Notes: generated by a model not told the origin, from the sequence alone. A DNA stretch of 64,000 bases from Termitomyces sp. T153 (GCA_018296165.2 JACKQL020000013.1:1054001-1118000), one strand, 5' to 3'; counted from the first letter of the stretch, positions 33,113 through 44,939 are shown. Numbers and translations: made by a program.

Positions 33113-34193
33113 CTAAAAACCCTGTTTGCAAAGTTGCACTGCCACTGCCTTCTTTATCTCATCTATCATCTCTCCTACTTCCACTAGTTTGATAACTTTT
33201 AATGACCTACAGTTCCATGCAATGTTCCCAACCTTCCCATAATTTGAGCATGTTGGAGGGCCATTTTTATGGGTACTACCAACATCTATTGCATTCAGAT
33301 CAGCCATGTATGTGTTAGAAGTCAAGGAGTTGGTATTGAAAGAAAGTGTAGTTTGATCTGTCTGTGTTTGAATACTGGTCAGAATTCTTTCCTCTGCCTT
33401 TTAATCCATGCCATTCATCATCTGCTAGCCCAGCCATTATCTTTGACTGCTTCTATTGTCTATCAAGCAAATCTGCCTTATCCTGCCAATTCTAGAAAGA
33501 GGCAGGCATCAGATCACATTGGTACACTTTGAGTAGCAAGTTCTTCTCTAGGCCCAACTTGTAGCAACCAAGTAATGCTGCTTCATTCCATCCTGTATCA
33601 TTTTTAAGATTGTTGTACTCATCCACAGGTTCACTTCCCATCAGAAGGACTTAGATTTTCATGATAGCCATTCCTTGTGGTGTCTAATCACCAAAATGGT
33701 CTTTGAAGGTGCACTGAAATTGGGCCTCAGTTGTAAGTACCCTCTCCCTGTTCTCTTGGATCAACTCCAACTGATTCTCTACCCACTTGCTAGCCTTATC
33801 TCCTTTCATTGATGCTACTGCTGTTGCCACCTTTACTCCATCCTTCATGCCTTCTGCCTGGGCAAAGTACTGGTTACAAGCCTGCAAAAAATATGCTTCT
33901 TTATCCTTTGACCCTTTATACTCATCACAAAGAGGGATAGGTTTTGAGTTGACAGTGACATGAACTTGGAGCTAGGGCATTTGTGTGATTGCAGCAGAGA
34001 CATTGGCTGAAGCTGTGGCAGACTGAGCTGTGGCTGATGCAAGTTGATTAACAGATTGTGCAGTAGCATCAAGGTGATTAGCAGTGGTCCACCAGGCAGG
34101 GATAAGGTGATGGATGGCTTTTAGAATAAAGGTAATACCATTCTGCAGGACATTGATGGGGTTATCCTTGTCAATGTGGATTGGAGTCAACAT
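33113..34193 (-). mobile_element. Ty3/gypsy gag remnant (-)
   Basis: Minus-strand gag in pieces: N-terminal Ala/Thr/Gln-rich part (34193-33972), capsid part with DKASKWVENQLELIQENR (33887-33684) and a zinc-knuckle relic CSNYGKVGNIAWNC (33325-33113), in which one Cys and the His of CX2CX4HX4C are replaced by Tyr and Asn. The orientation fits the minus-strand pol at 27.7-29.6 kb, so the two may be halves of one element split by the plus-strand insertion. Confidence 0.75.
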
Positions 34194-36959
34194 AGTTAAA
34201 GGTGATTGGTGTAAGGTTGTTTATCAATAGAAAAAATGGAAAAAAAGGTTTGTGCTGTTGCATCTGTGCAAGTGAGAGCTCAGCTTGACTAGCCAGTCAA
34301 ACACTGTTGAACAACACACAAAGGAAGCAACTTGAGGTCTTCTTTAGCCATGAATCAAAACACATTCATGCCAATAAACCAGAGAGCAGTTGTCAAATGC
34401 CCAAGCTCAACAGATTGACTAACACCTTTTGCACTGGTGTAGAAGAGGCTGGCCCACTGAACACAGATTCAACAGTCCAACTCTGGAGGATGCCTCAGAG
34501 CAATCCTTTTGTGCCTACTAACTAAGGTTCCTGACAACTATGTCTATACTACAGTTAGTAGTGTAGCAGTCAAAATAAGAAAATAAACATACTTGTCCTT
34601 TTTATGTGATTAGTGCAGAGGGCAAAAAATAGTAAGAAAGAGTTGAGATGAGTGTGAGGGGAAAAGTGTTAAGTGTGATGGGCTAAACAGCAAGGACAAT
34701 GCTTGCTCAAAAGCTAGGGACCTTGGCTGAGTAGGAAACTTTGTTGTAATGTCAAGGGTTGCTCAAAATGAATAAAGAAAACTATGAGCAACAGAGTTAA
34801 GCCTATCTAACAAATACATCAGATTTTATATATATAAAATAAAGGAGCATTTGTCTTGTAATGTAATCAAGCTTGTGATAAGTGTAGGCAGTCCATGATA
34901 TAATGAATAGGGACTTCAGAGAAAAAGGAAATGTAAGTAAAACTTTAATAAAATAATAATGAGAACTGAAATGAGTATATGCTATAGTTCAAATGAGCTG
35001 ACTAAATATCCTCAGTCCAAATAAGGGTGAATCATGACAGTCAGTTGCTATTGCTATAGTAGACCCTTCTTGAAAATCCCATTTCTAGATTCAACCTTGC
35101 CTCACTACCTCTCCTTGTACCTCAGGCTACCTGTGCCTTGTTGTGGCAACAACCTCCTTTTTGCTGGTTTCCATAGTTACTTTGTTGTTCTTCATCAATC
35201 TATGTACTCTCTGTCCATCTTCCTCCTCCTTTCTTTCTAGTCCTCTCAACCTTCTTTGTTCTCATCTCCTGTGTCCCCTGTGTCCCCTGTGTCCTCTCCT
35301 GCCTTACTCTCCTCTCCTCCTTCTTGGCTTTCTTCTTCTGTGTCATTGATCATCATGCCACAATGTAAAAATATTGTCAGTGTCAGAGGTCAACTTAGAA
35401 ACAGCCCAGTATTTACCTATTATTATTTTGGCCAACTCATCATTTATCCTTGAGGCCCTCAAACAAAACACATAGTTTGTCTTCCTCAAACAATTATGTT
35501 TTGACTTCTGACTTAAACAAATTTCCTAGCAACATGGTGATGCAAAATTGGAGTATTTGGTTTCATTTGTCTTAGAAACTGAACCAAACAACTACAACTT
35601 TACAAGTTCAAGAGCTTGAGATTCACTCAGAATTACACAACTTTTGTATTGTAGTAAGAATATATTGATTTAGATTGATTTAAATGTAAGTTCAAACAAA
35701 AGTTTAAACAACAACAAGGTTCAATTATCAAAAAAAAACCTTAATTAAAGCTTAGTTCATGTCATGAGCCTAAGTAATCCTCTCCCTGGGGATTCTGAGC
35801 CACATGCCAAATATTGCTTGATGACCTCAAAATCCCCCCTCTCCTTTATACTGCTCTGCACACATGGACCACAGTGCCCCATGCATGTCTTTGTCATCAT
35901 TCTGGCTGTTCAGTGACAAACACCAATAATTTTCAAGGTTCTATGCACTTGGCACTGATGCAGCCCCTGTTCCCTCACTCATTTTCCATTCTTTATTCTT
36001 CTCTTTTTCCTCACTAACCTCCTTCTCTCCTATAGACCCCATTGATGGTCATTCACATGCTAATTTGAGGGAGGTAGGGGAGTTTGTCAAGTGGGAAGGG
36101 CAGGATGACCAGCTTGGCATTAGCTAAGCAGTAACCAGCCCAAGCTGGCACTGCCACCCATCAAGCAAGCCTTGGCTGTCAGTAACAATCAATTTTGATC
36201 ATTGACATGTCAAGGTCTCATTGATTTCTTCCTCACTTGTGCTGCTGGCATTTCTTCATTGGAGTTTTTCACTGATATTCAAACTACAGTAAGTACTTCC
36301 CCTTGGCCTACAGTTTTCAGCTTGATTATGCTTACAGTTTTCAGCATAATTGGGTATGTATTTAGATAAAGTACTTTTTCTCTGTATTTTTGGCCTTTCC
36401 TTCCTTGTAGAAGGTAAGTGCCATCATAATAATGGAGAATTCTTAGGTGTTATTGAAGGAGTTATACCCCACACAAAATGCATAGACAAGTGTTAATGCA
36501 CACTTGATAAACCAATAACAATGGATCCCACTTCAAATTGTATGTAGTATGTATTTTTATCTTTGAAGTTATCACTCACAGTGACTTCTGTTGGCACCTT
36601 ACTCTTCAATTTCAACTTGCACATACATGTTAAAGTGTAGTATTTTTGAAAAGTTACTTGTAAAAAATACTGTATACATATGTTTATTTGCACTAAAAAT
36701 GTATTTATTATTTCAACCTAGATTGTGTTATTCTTGAGCAACTCTAAAGCTGCCCTGGAAGTATGGCCAGATCATTGTGAATAGGTTCAATCAATACATC
36801 AGAGATTGGAGTGCCCATGCAAACTATATTGCTCCACCCAGGCCCATGCTTGGCAACAGTAGATTGGATGTGCCATACTTGTTGTTTGTCTCTGTTTCAG
36901 AGATACAATTAAGCTTTTCAGTTGAAAGTGTATTTGGAACCAGCAACAAAATACAGATA
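34194..36959. other. CpG-poor, low-coding repeat DNA
   Basis: 2.8 kb of AT-rich sequence with no recognisable gene. It includes a short tandem (cctgtgtcc)n near 35270-35295. Probably old retroelement or duplicated non-coding DNA. Confidence 0.4.
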
Positions 36960-38440
36960 CTCCAATAAGGAGCTTATGTTGCAATTACTCTGACAGATTG
37001 GATCTGGCAGATGCAAGAGACAATGGCAGCTTGCACAAGGACATCCTGCCTGGCTTCATGTATCCTTGGGGCAACTCAAGAGTCATGCTGCACTCTGGAG
37101 AGAGCACAGTTAATGTAGCACTTGTTTTTTGCAAGCACCTTCACAATCACATGCACAATGCAGAATTTCCAATATCAAAGAAAAAGATATGGAATTGGCT
37201 GTGGAGTGACCTCAATGATGGCAAAATTGGCAATTCTTGCACTATGTTTTCTGGCAGATGTAGTTTTTGCAGTCAAAATAATGATGAGGCTGACATTGAA
37301 TGAGTTGATAATGTTGCCATTGGAATCAAATCATAGATTCAAAACACTATTCCCAGGACATGACTTTGTGTAGGAGAGGAGTTCCCTATCTGTGATAGCC
37401 AATCTGTGATTCTTGTTTTCTGAGAGACACTGGTGTCATCTGCTAAGTAACCTAGTGATATAGTTTTAGGAAAGGATTGATTGTTGATCTCCACACTTCC
37501 CCAAGTGTCCTCTTCACCTTCAGGCTCTCTAGATTTGCAGGGATCAACCCATGGTAGGTACTGGGGAAAAAGTAAGAGGCATGGATTGTGGTTACCAATG
37601 AGTTCCATAAGTGCTGATACCAAGATGTATACCATGGCAACTCAATGTTGTGTGGGTTAAATTCACATGACATAGCAAGAGATTCAGCATAATTGGCACA
37701 TTGTTTGGTGATGGGAGTGCAGCCAGATATAATGAAGGCAGGGAGAGTAACATTATGCATGTTGCCAGACTGAGGTACTACAAATATTTTGCATGTTGTG
37801 TTATGTATTCAAAGGACAGAAAAAATGGGGTCTGATTGTCAGAAACTGGTGGTACAATACAAACAGATGCTGTCATACAGAGATAACTCACAACAATGGT
37901 GTCCTAAAAATTGAACAGGAATCTGCCCACAAATATCCATGTGACCTAGAACCAACATGAAACAAGTGTTGTTCAATGGAGTTGTGGCCAGATATAATGG
38001 AGGTGCCAGCAAGAGAATAACATTATCCATGTTGCCAGAGTGAGGGACTATGGATACACACAACAATGAAAAATTTCTGCAGACATCCATTTAATAGAAA
38101 AGGCATTTAGAATACAATGTGGTAGCATGCTATTGCTCAGCAATGACTCACAAAAATAGGTCCAATTTGTGGAGGATAACTAATAGAAATTGAATGGATT
38201 GAATCCACCCACAAATAGCCATGTGACATGAAACAACAGATTAAGTAGATGGTGTGCCTTTCAATGATGGGGGTACCAATGATGGATCTAGAACAGGATA
38301 AGAGACTGCAAGTTTGTTGCATGCTGTTTTACATCTGAAAACAAAATGAGGTGTAATATACACATGATAATGAGAGTTTGCTATAAATATTCTTGTGATG
38401 GGAAAGATGTTTAAGATACAAAGTGGGTAATGCACTGCAT
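36960..38440 (+). repeat. Arm A of a diverged inverted duplication
   Basis: Matches 44640-42900 read on the minus strand. Best part is 36990-37370 against 44470-44040: both give a peptide with HSGESTVNVALVFCKHL (arm A) or LSNESTVHVALVCCEHL (arm B). Beyond it are several diverged sub-repeats containing 'catgtgac', 'aattgaa' and 'caacatgaaac'-like pieces. Arm A has lost nearly all CpG, arm B keeps it. Confidence 0.8.
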
Positions 38441-39168
38441 GCTGTCATGCAGCAAAAATGGTACCAATTTGGTAATTGCAATTGACAAGTCACAAAAAAT
38501 CCATGTGACTGCTGGCACTGGAACTTGTTTCCATTGGAAAGATGGAACAGGAAACCTGTCATACCATTTCTTTGACAGACTTTTTCCTTTGAAAAGGCTT
38601 TTTCCATTGTTAAGAGCCTTTTTCCATTGGAAATACACTGTACAGAAATGCTATAACAGGTTTCTCTCTCAGCCTTTCCTTGGGAAACACTATTGGCTGC
38701 CAGCAGTGGAAGGCATTTTGATTGTTGAACAAAGAATACACTCATCTTGTCACATTGGTAACTGAGCAAAATCACAATGGATGGTTGCAGTGATAAGAGG
38801 AGATATTATGCTGTTCAGGGTTGTAATGTGATCAGCAGGCCTGCAGCAAGAGTCTGGCCACTGCATTCATACATTGTTTGTTTTTTTCTTCTGATCTCAG
38901 TTGTCACAGCTGTCACAATTGAGGGAAGCACATGGTCAAGTTGAATTTGAATTTATATAAAGTTAATGACCTTTTATTGAATCTCTACAGTGCTTGTCAT
39001 CTAGGTCATTCAACTTTCAGCAAGAAAATTTATTAGCAGTGAATTCATTTTCCATTTGTTACTTTATCCTCATACTTACTCCATGCTTTAGATTCTTTAA
39101 AGCACAGCATATAGTTTGTTTCTTCTCATATAATGTTTAGATTTTTGATTTGACTGAATCCCTCAGTA

Positions 39169-39498
39169 ATGAAGAACCTAGTCTGGGGATACATCAGTGA
39201 CTCTGCACTCCTTGAGTATGGTCTTCAAAATGGCCTTGGTACAGCAGAGACTCCAAATGCCCAAGAAAACACCATTTTTCATGCTGCAATGGATGTTCTG
39301 ACTTGTGCTAAAATATTGGGGCATGCAAAATTGACTGGTGCCATTGATTGATCTGGAGGGGTTCATATGTGCTTTGCTCTTGCATGCATTACAGACAACC
39401 CCCAAGAATGTTTTGGGAAGCCATCCCAAGATATGATTGATAAGTTGAAGGAGGTGTTGAAAATGGATAAAGAACCTCAATGGTATGAGTGGTGTTGA
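39169..39498 (+). pseudogene. 110-aa orphan family copy with one CpG-type stop
   Basis: Full-length copy of the family: MKNLVWGYISDSALLEYGLQ at the start and KEVLKMDKEPQWYEWC at the end, the same ends as the intact member. The frame is open except for one TGA at codon 61, where the intact gene has Arg (CGT). The likely ancestor CGA turned into TGA is a CpG deamination. The neighbouring sequence upstream (39030-39165) matches the upstream flank of the 42102 copy, including splice-like signals. Confidence 0.88.
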
Positions 39499-39834
39499 TC
39501 AAGAGAAGGTTGCACTCACTCTTCCAGGATTGTATTTTGGTTGAGATGCACAAATTAATTATGGAAACCAATCTTAGTGTATCATTATGATTTGTGTTTT
39601 CCAATCAAAACATCATCTTCCTTGACAACACTGACAGGAGACTTTACCCAGTGATCTAGTTATTCAACTTCATGTGATACATGGTTGCATGCTTTGTGTC
39701 CACTTCCTATTTGTGAACTTTTGTAGAACTTGTTTAGGGCCATTCAACTTCTCAGTGAGAATATAGCAATGAGTTGATTTTTTGTCTATTACTTATTTTA
39801 TCCTTGACTCCATGCTTCAGGTTCTTTCAAGTTG

Positions 39835-40235
39835 ATGTTTGGAATGCTAGTTACCATGAAAAAAGAAGTTTGGGGATCTCTCATTGATGATCCTGCACTC
39901 CTCCAATATGGTCTGCACAAAGGCCATGGTATGACAGAGAATCTAGAGTCTGCCCATGATACTCTAAAAGGCCAAATGGCAATGCAAACACCCAACACAA
40001 ACCTTTCCCTTCTGCAATGGACTTTCTGGACCATGCCAAAATGTCAGGCTATGGGGAATTTTCACCAGTGTTATTGTGTTATTGACTGTTCTGGAGTGTT
40101 TCATAGGTGCTTTGCCCTTGCATGCATTAGAGACAACTCATGTGAATGATTCAAGGAGTTACTCCAAGAGTCAATTGATAATTTGAGAAGAGGGTATTGA
40201 AACCAGACAAAGGGTTCCTTGGTGGTACTTATGGT
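39835..40235 (+). pseudogene. Second decayed copy of the 110-aa family
   Basis: Starts like the family (KKEVWGSLIDDPALLQYGLHKG) but then carries an insertion and frame changes. SGVFHRCFALACIRDNS is still readable near 40090-40145. It shares its indels with the copy at 45680-45365 (-), so those two form an inverted pair. Confidence 0.8.
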
Positions 40236-40599
40236 ATTGATGCTCTGCCCAAGAGAGGGTTGCATTCATTCTTCTGATATTGCATCTTGTACAGTACAAA
40301 TCAAGCATTAATGGATGCCAATCTGAGTATAGTGGTAGGGTTTGTCGTTCAAGTCAACATATCGTCTTCTGCACTGTTCACAATACCTCAAATGTGTACT
40401 CTCACTCCTATAATCTTAGATAGTCTTATAGTGTCATCTTTTGGATGTTTCATAGCAGGAAAGTGTGCAACCTTTATGTGACAACCAGTATACGTAGATA
40501 CATGTTATCTATGGATTTAAATTGGGAAGAGATACAAGTTGCATTTTCTTACTCTGCATAAATGCTCAGTATTGTGAACTCAAGAGATTTATATACATG

Positions 40600-40850
40600 T
40601 GTCTTGCATATATTGATGAGTTCTATAGACTCCCAAGATTGATTTGTCAGCTCCTGGGAGCAATTGTTTTAACTAAGTTATCTGTCACTCTGTCCACCAC
40701 CCTAAAAAATGGCGAAGACAACACTTTTTTCACCCATATCTCATATGATGATCCCCAAGAGTGTGTAGAAATGTTGTCAAGAGTCTTGATAATTTGAGGG
40801 AGACACTGAACACAGAAGAAAAGATGCTTTGTGGTTAGCAAATTGTTACA
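40600..40850 (+). pseudogene. Inverted relic of the 26054-26242 membrane segment
   Basis: Resembles the reverse complement of the flank of the DUF1295 gene: 'ctcctgggagcaattgt' and 'gaagacaacactttttt' match the minus-strand sequence of 26054-26242 in order. No intact frame remains. Confidence 0.6.
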
Positions 40851-40859
40851 TCTTAGATT

Positions 40860-41830
40860 TGTCAGAGTTTGTGACAGATATTGTCATTGAAGTTTTGCTT
40901 TGAATGTTGATGTGTACAAATACAGAGGGTAGTCAAAGGATGGATAACAGGGCTAGGTAGGATACAACTCAAGCATGTGCACAATTCTTGGGATATCACA
41001 GCTGTGAAGAAATGTTCAGTACCTAATTGATGGAACCCCAAGGCCAAAAGATGGGAACGGTCCTACATGAACCATTAACACATCACTCATATGAGCAGCA
41101 TACTAATTCATATGATGCAGGGAACATGCCTCTTTAATACAACGTTGTAGGATCATTGCCAAACTTCTCATCTCCTGCACGCTTGAAGGGAGAAACATCT
41201 GACACCTAACAAGTCGACCATGAACTAATAAGGTTGAGATACAAGATACAAGATACAAGCATATGTTAAATGTCAGGAACCATGTAAAGAGAGGGCTGAG
41301 TGCAGCAAGGGCAACTGTACTATGCAAAAAAGCAGCAGTCTGGAGCCAGGTGGTCAACAGTGCCTAGATGCCTGTCCAAACCCCTACTTTGCCAACATAA
41401 CTGTCAAAACTAATCTTAGCATCAAAACTTTGCAAGTTGAATATTGCATGCATACTTCGGATGCCAACTGATACCCCACAATCCGCTGGTCATAGAGCAT
41501 TTGTCGTGCTCTTTGTGGTCCTCAGCACATCTCCAAGCAGATTTCTGTCAGTCCGCAATGACTTCAAACAAAAGCGCAACCGAGGAATAGTTGTGTGGGG
41601 TAAGACTTGAAGCTTGAGCGGCAATTCACAGGCTCACGGATGTTGCATAGGTAGACGGGGAGTTCCAACAAGGGAAATCCATGTGGCTGTACTTCTGTCA
41701 GTGACGCTGGTGGTTATACATATCATGCGGAAACAGACCTTGGACAAGCCAAGCTCCTGGTAATTTGGCTGGCTGAGACTCAATCTTGTCAACGCAAGGT
41801 TCTACCCAAGGGCTTGGAAGATGACCTATC
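40860..41830 (-). pseudogene. Inverted DUF1295 pseudogene (exons 3-7 plus flank)
   Basis: Reverse-orientation copy of about 25115-26005. Exons and introns are both present, so it arose by DNA duplication. Broken by indels (for example in the exon 4 GLPVYLC region) and stops (GAC-TGA after EVIA). CpG content falls across it: the exon 3-4 side (41.4-41.8 kb) keeps many CpGs, the 3' side is mostly purged. It marks the right border of block A. Confidence 0.88.
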
Positions 41831-42101
41831 AGAACGAGACTGCCCATTTGAGAAAGCTATAGCTAGTGGAACTTTGCTTTGAGATGATTCGAGTTGTTCA
41901 AATGAGGCAGTCATATTGCTCACTCCATCAATTCAAGCAGAATAGTCAATGCTACCGTAAAAGGCGCCGAAGATGTTTCCACTTTCAACTCTAAAACACA
42001 AACCCTACTAGTACACTAAGATGTTGGCATTCATTTAGAACCAGATCTGTGCATCTTGACCAAAGTACAATACCGGAAGAGTGAGTGCAACCTTCTCTTG
42101 A

Positions 42102-42434
42102 TCAACACCACTCGTACCACCGAGGTTCTTTGTCCGTTTTCAGCACCTTCTTCCAATTATCAATTGATTCTTGATTTGGCTTCCCAAAACATTCACGCGG
42201 ATCGTCCGTAACACGTGCGAGGGCAAAGCACCTATGAAACGCTCCGGAACGGTCAATAGCACCGGTCCATTCCGCGTAGCCTGCTATTTTGGCACGAGCC
42301 AGAAGGTCCATTGCAGCATGGTAAATGGTCAACCTTTGAGCGTTTGGAGTCTCTTTGGTACCAAGGCCTTTTCGAAGACCGTACTGGAGAAGCGCAAACT
42401 CATCAATGAAATATCCCCAAACTAGATTTCCCAT
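42102..42434 (-). CDS. Intact member of an orphan 110-aa family
   Basis: Single open frame from ATG 42434 to TGA 42102, 110 aa: MGNLVWGYFIDEFALLQYGL..FHRCFALARVTDDPRECFGK..KKVLKTDKEPRWYEWC. No signal peptide or membrane segment; two conserved Cys (in HRCFAL and ECFGKP), conserved Trp and a WYEWC end. I do not recognise the family. At least five decayed copies in this window keep the same start and end, so the frame has been a real coding unit. Conserved splice-like signals upstream (GTGAGT near 42570, TTTAG|GTTCTTTGAAG near 42520, CCCTCAG just before the ATG) suggest 5' UTR introns or further exons, but the upstream exons do not join in frame with this one. CpGs are intact here, unlike the copies in block A. 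Confidence 0.6.
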   Translation of the reverse strand: MGNLVWGYFIDEFALLQYGLRKGLGTKETPNAQRLTIYHAAMDLLARAKIAGYAEWTGAIDRSGAFHRCFALARVTDDPRECFGKPNQESIDNWKKVLKTDKEPRWYEWC

Positions 42435-42899
42435 TACCAATACTGAGGGATTGAGTCATATCATAAAATAGAGACGTTATGAGAAGACGAACTATATGCT
42501 GCGCTTCAAAGAACCTAAAGCATGAAGTTTGAGGAAAAAGTGACAAGCGGAAAATGAACTCACTGCTGATAATGTTTCTCCCGGAGCAAGTTCGAATGAC
42601 CTCGATGACGAGCGAAGGTTTGGAAAAGGTCGTGAACTTTATGTTGATTGCTGTTCAACTTGATCACTCAATTGTGACATTTGCCTGCCCGGATAGATAC
42701 AGTTGCTCCAGAGATAAATAAACAATTTACAAATGCAGTGTGGCTAACTCAGGAATCCAAACATGATACGAGAAGACATACGATATACTTCGCTTCGAAA
42801 AACCCGGAACATGGAAGAATAAGTATGAGTAGAAAGTAGAAAACAGAGAATGAACTCACTGCTAAACGATGAGCGCTGCAAAGACTATATAATGAATGC

Positions 42900-44640
42900 T
42901 GTAAACTTGATCCCATCACCCGTGGATAGCTGTGACCACTTGCGTACGCATACAATCAATAAACATGTCGGATATCTGGAAGATTTCCGTTCGATTTCCT
43001 ATATCTATTTTGGTGAGGCCACCTCGACGGTGTGCCACTTTGTATTTCAAACGACTTTCTTATGTCGATGCCTGTAGCGAATTCCCATTGTTATGTGTAT
43101 TTGTAACATTGGTTTGATTCTCGTTGTGTAAATCGTCATGCAACAGACTCGTAGCACTCTGGCGACATGGATTATGGTCACTTCCTTCCCCTTGCTATAT
43201 CTGACCGCACCCCCGTCTCATCTGTACTGAATCTCTTGTTCCGTGTCACATGGATGTTTGTGGGCGGGGATTTCCATTCAATTTCCATGATTTGTCTGCA
43301 TAGATACCGATTGGACCCCATTTTTGCACAACAACGTCAACACGTTGTACTTCAAACACCTTTCCTGGATATCTGCAGCAAATTTACATTGTATGGTGAC
43401 ACCGCTGGATCTTACAATCGTACCTCATTTTGCACTGTTGCAGATGTAGAACGGGCATGCGGCGACATGGATAACGTCACTGTCTTGTCTTCGTTATCTC
43501 TAGTGGCCGCATTCCTGTCACTAACCGAGATGACATCTATGCTAAACCTCTTGTTCCGTCACATGGACATTTGTGGGTTATTTTCCGTTCAATTTCCATT
43601 GTTTGTCCACACCTTTCCCTTTCCTTCTGTAGCGTGTGTTGTAACACTGGTTTGATGCGACAACTGGACCCCGTTTTCATCAGATATAAAATGGCATGCA
43701 ATCTCACTTTGGCGCCATGGATAATGTTACCCTCCGCCCTTGTTATATCTGGCCGCACCCGCGTCACTGAACAACGCGCCATCTATGCTGAGGTTGCCCT
43801 GGTATACATCCTGTAACCCATTGTAGCCGCAATCCATGACTCTTACTTTCGCCCCCATTGCCTGCTATGGGTCGATCCCTACATAGCTATAGAACCCGAA
43901 GGTGAAGAGGACACTCAGGAAGGTGTGGAAGTTGACAACCATTTCTTTCCCGAAATTATGTCGCCGGCTTCCCCGGCAGACGACACCAATATTTCTGGAA
44001 ACAACAGGATTATGGATTGGCCATCAAAAGTAGAGAACCTTTCCTTCAAGCAACTATATCACATCATCTGGGGATGATGTTCTGACCCTCATGTCCCAAA
44101 ACAACAATCTTGACGATAACAAAGTCATCGACCCATTTGATGTCAGCATCTTCATTTCGACCGCGAAAACCGTGTCCAAGGGCGACTTCAGTGCTAGAAT
44201 CGCTGACTTCGCTATCATATATGTCATCCCGCAGCAGATCTCCGAACTTCCTCTCCGATATTGCAGATTCCGTACTGCGCATGTAATCGTCAAGGTGTTC
44301 GCAGCAAACAAGCGCTACGTGAACCGTGCTCTCATTGGAGAGCACCACGACCGTGGAGTCACCTTCAAGATGGAAGAAGCCATGCAGATGTCATTGTGCA
44401 AGCTGCCATTGTCCTTCGCATCAGCGAGGTCCAATCTATCAGAGCGATCGCGGCGTCAGGTCCTTATTGGAGCACCTGCATCTTGATGCCGGCGCCAAAC
44501 ACTATTTCAAACAAAATGTTCAACGAGTATCTCAAATGTCATCAATCCTGACAGCTAGAGCACATCCGTTCTACTGTAAGACAGCATGAGCCCGTGTGGA
44601 ATAGCATACTCTGACAGCTTGCTTGAGTCTATCCAGGATG
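42900..44640 (-). repeat. Arm B of the diverged inverted duplication
   Basis: CpG-rich counterpart of 36960-38440 in opposite orientation. The minus-strand frame 44348-44064 (STVHVALVCCEHLDDYM..) is the clearest coding-like part; no complete gene could be drawn. Internally, 42950-43800 contains three diverged sub-repeats around 'cacatggatgtttgtggg' and 'ggcgacatggat'. Confidence 0.78.
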
Positions 44641-44939
44641 ATTTGACTCTACTTCCGGGGCAGCTTTAGAGTTGCTCGAGAATGATACCCGGACGGATCC
44701 AGGTTGTAATAATTAATACATTTCTAGTTTCAACATGTATTATTTTCAACTCTATCCAGCAGGTGGTGACTTTGAAATTTCACCAATAGTACGACTAGGA
44801 TGATGTATTCGAACATTTATCGTATGTCAAATATTCCGAAGACCGTAAGTGAGGGAGCACGCCTGCATCACAAGGGTAAGGGTGTTAGCCGGGGCCGCAG
44901 CCCTTACTTTCTATGACCACCAAGTGACCTCGAAGTGTC

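Larger units (their letters stand above)
26270..41000. other. CpG-depleted repeat block A
   Basis: Nearly 15 kb in which the dinucleotide CG is almost absent, although flanking DNA has it at ordinary frequency. For example, positions 28201-28560 contain none. TG and CA are in excess. The block is filled by retrotransposon remains, gene-fragment duplicates and orphan-family copies. The left edge is sharp (CpGs are frequent up to about 26266); the right edge fades over 41.0-41.4 kb. The pattern is that of long-term 5-methylcytosine deamination or a RIP-like process. Confidence 0.85.

Noticed and set aside
43167..43655. 162-codon plus-strand ORF
   Set aside because: Falls inside the diverged sub-repeats of arm B, starts without upstream support and repeats its own sequence; looks like chance openness in repeat DNA.
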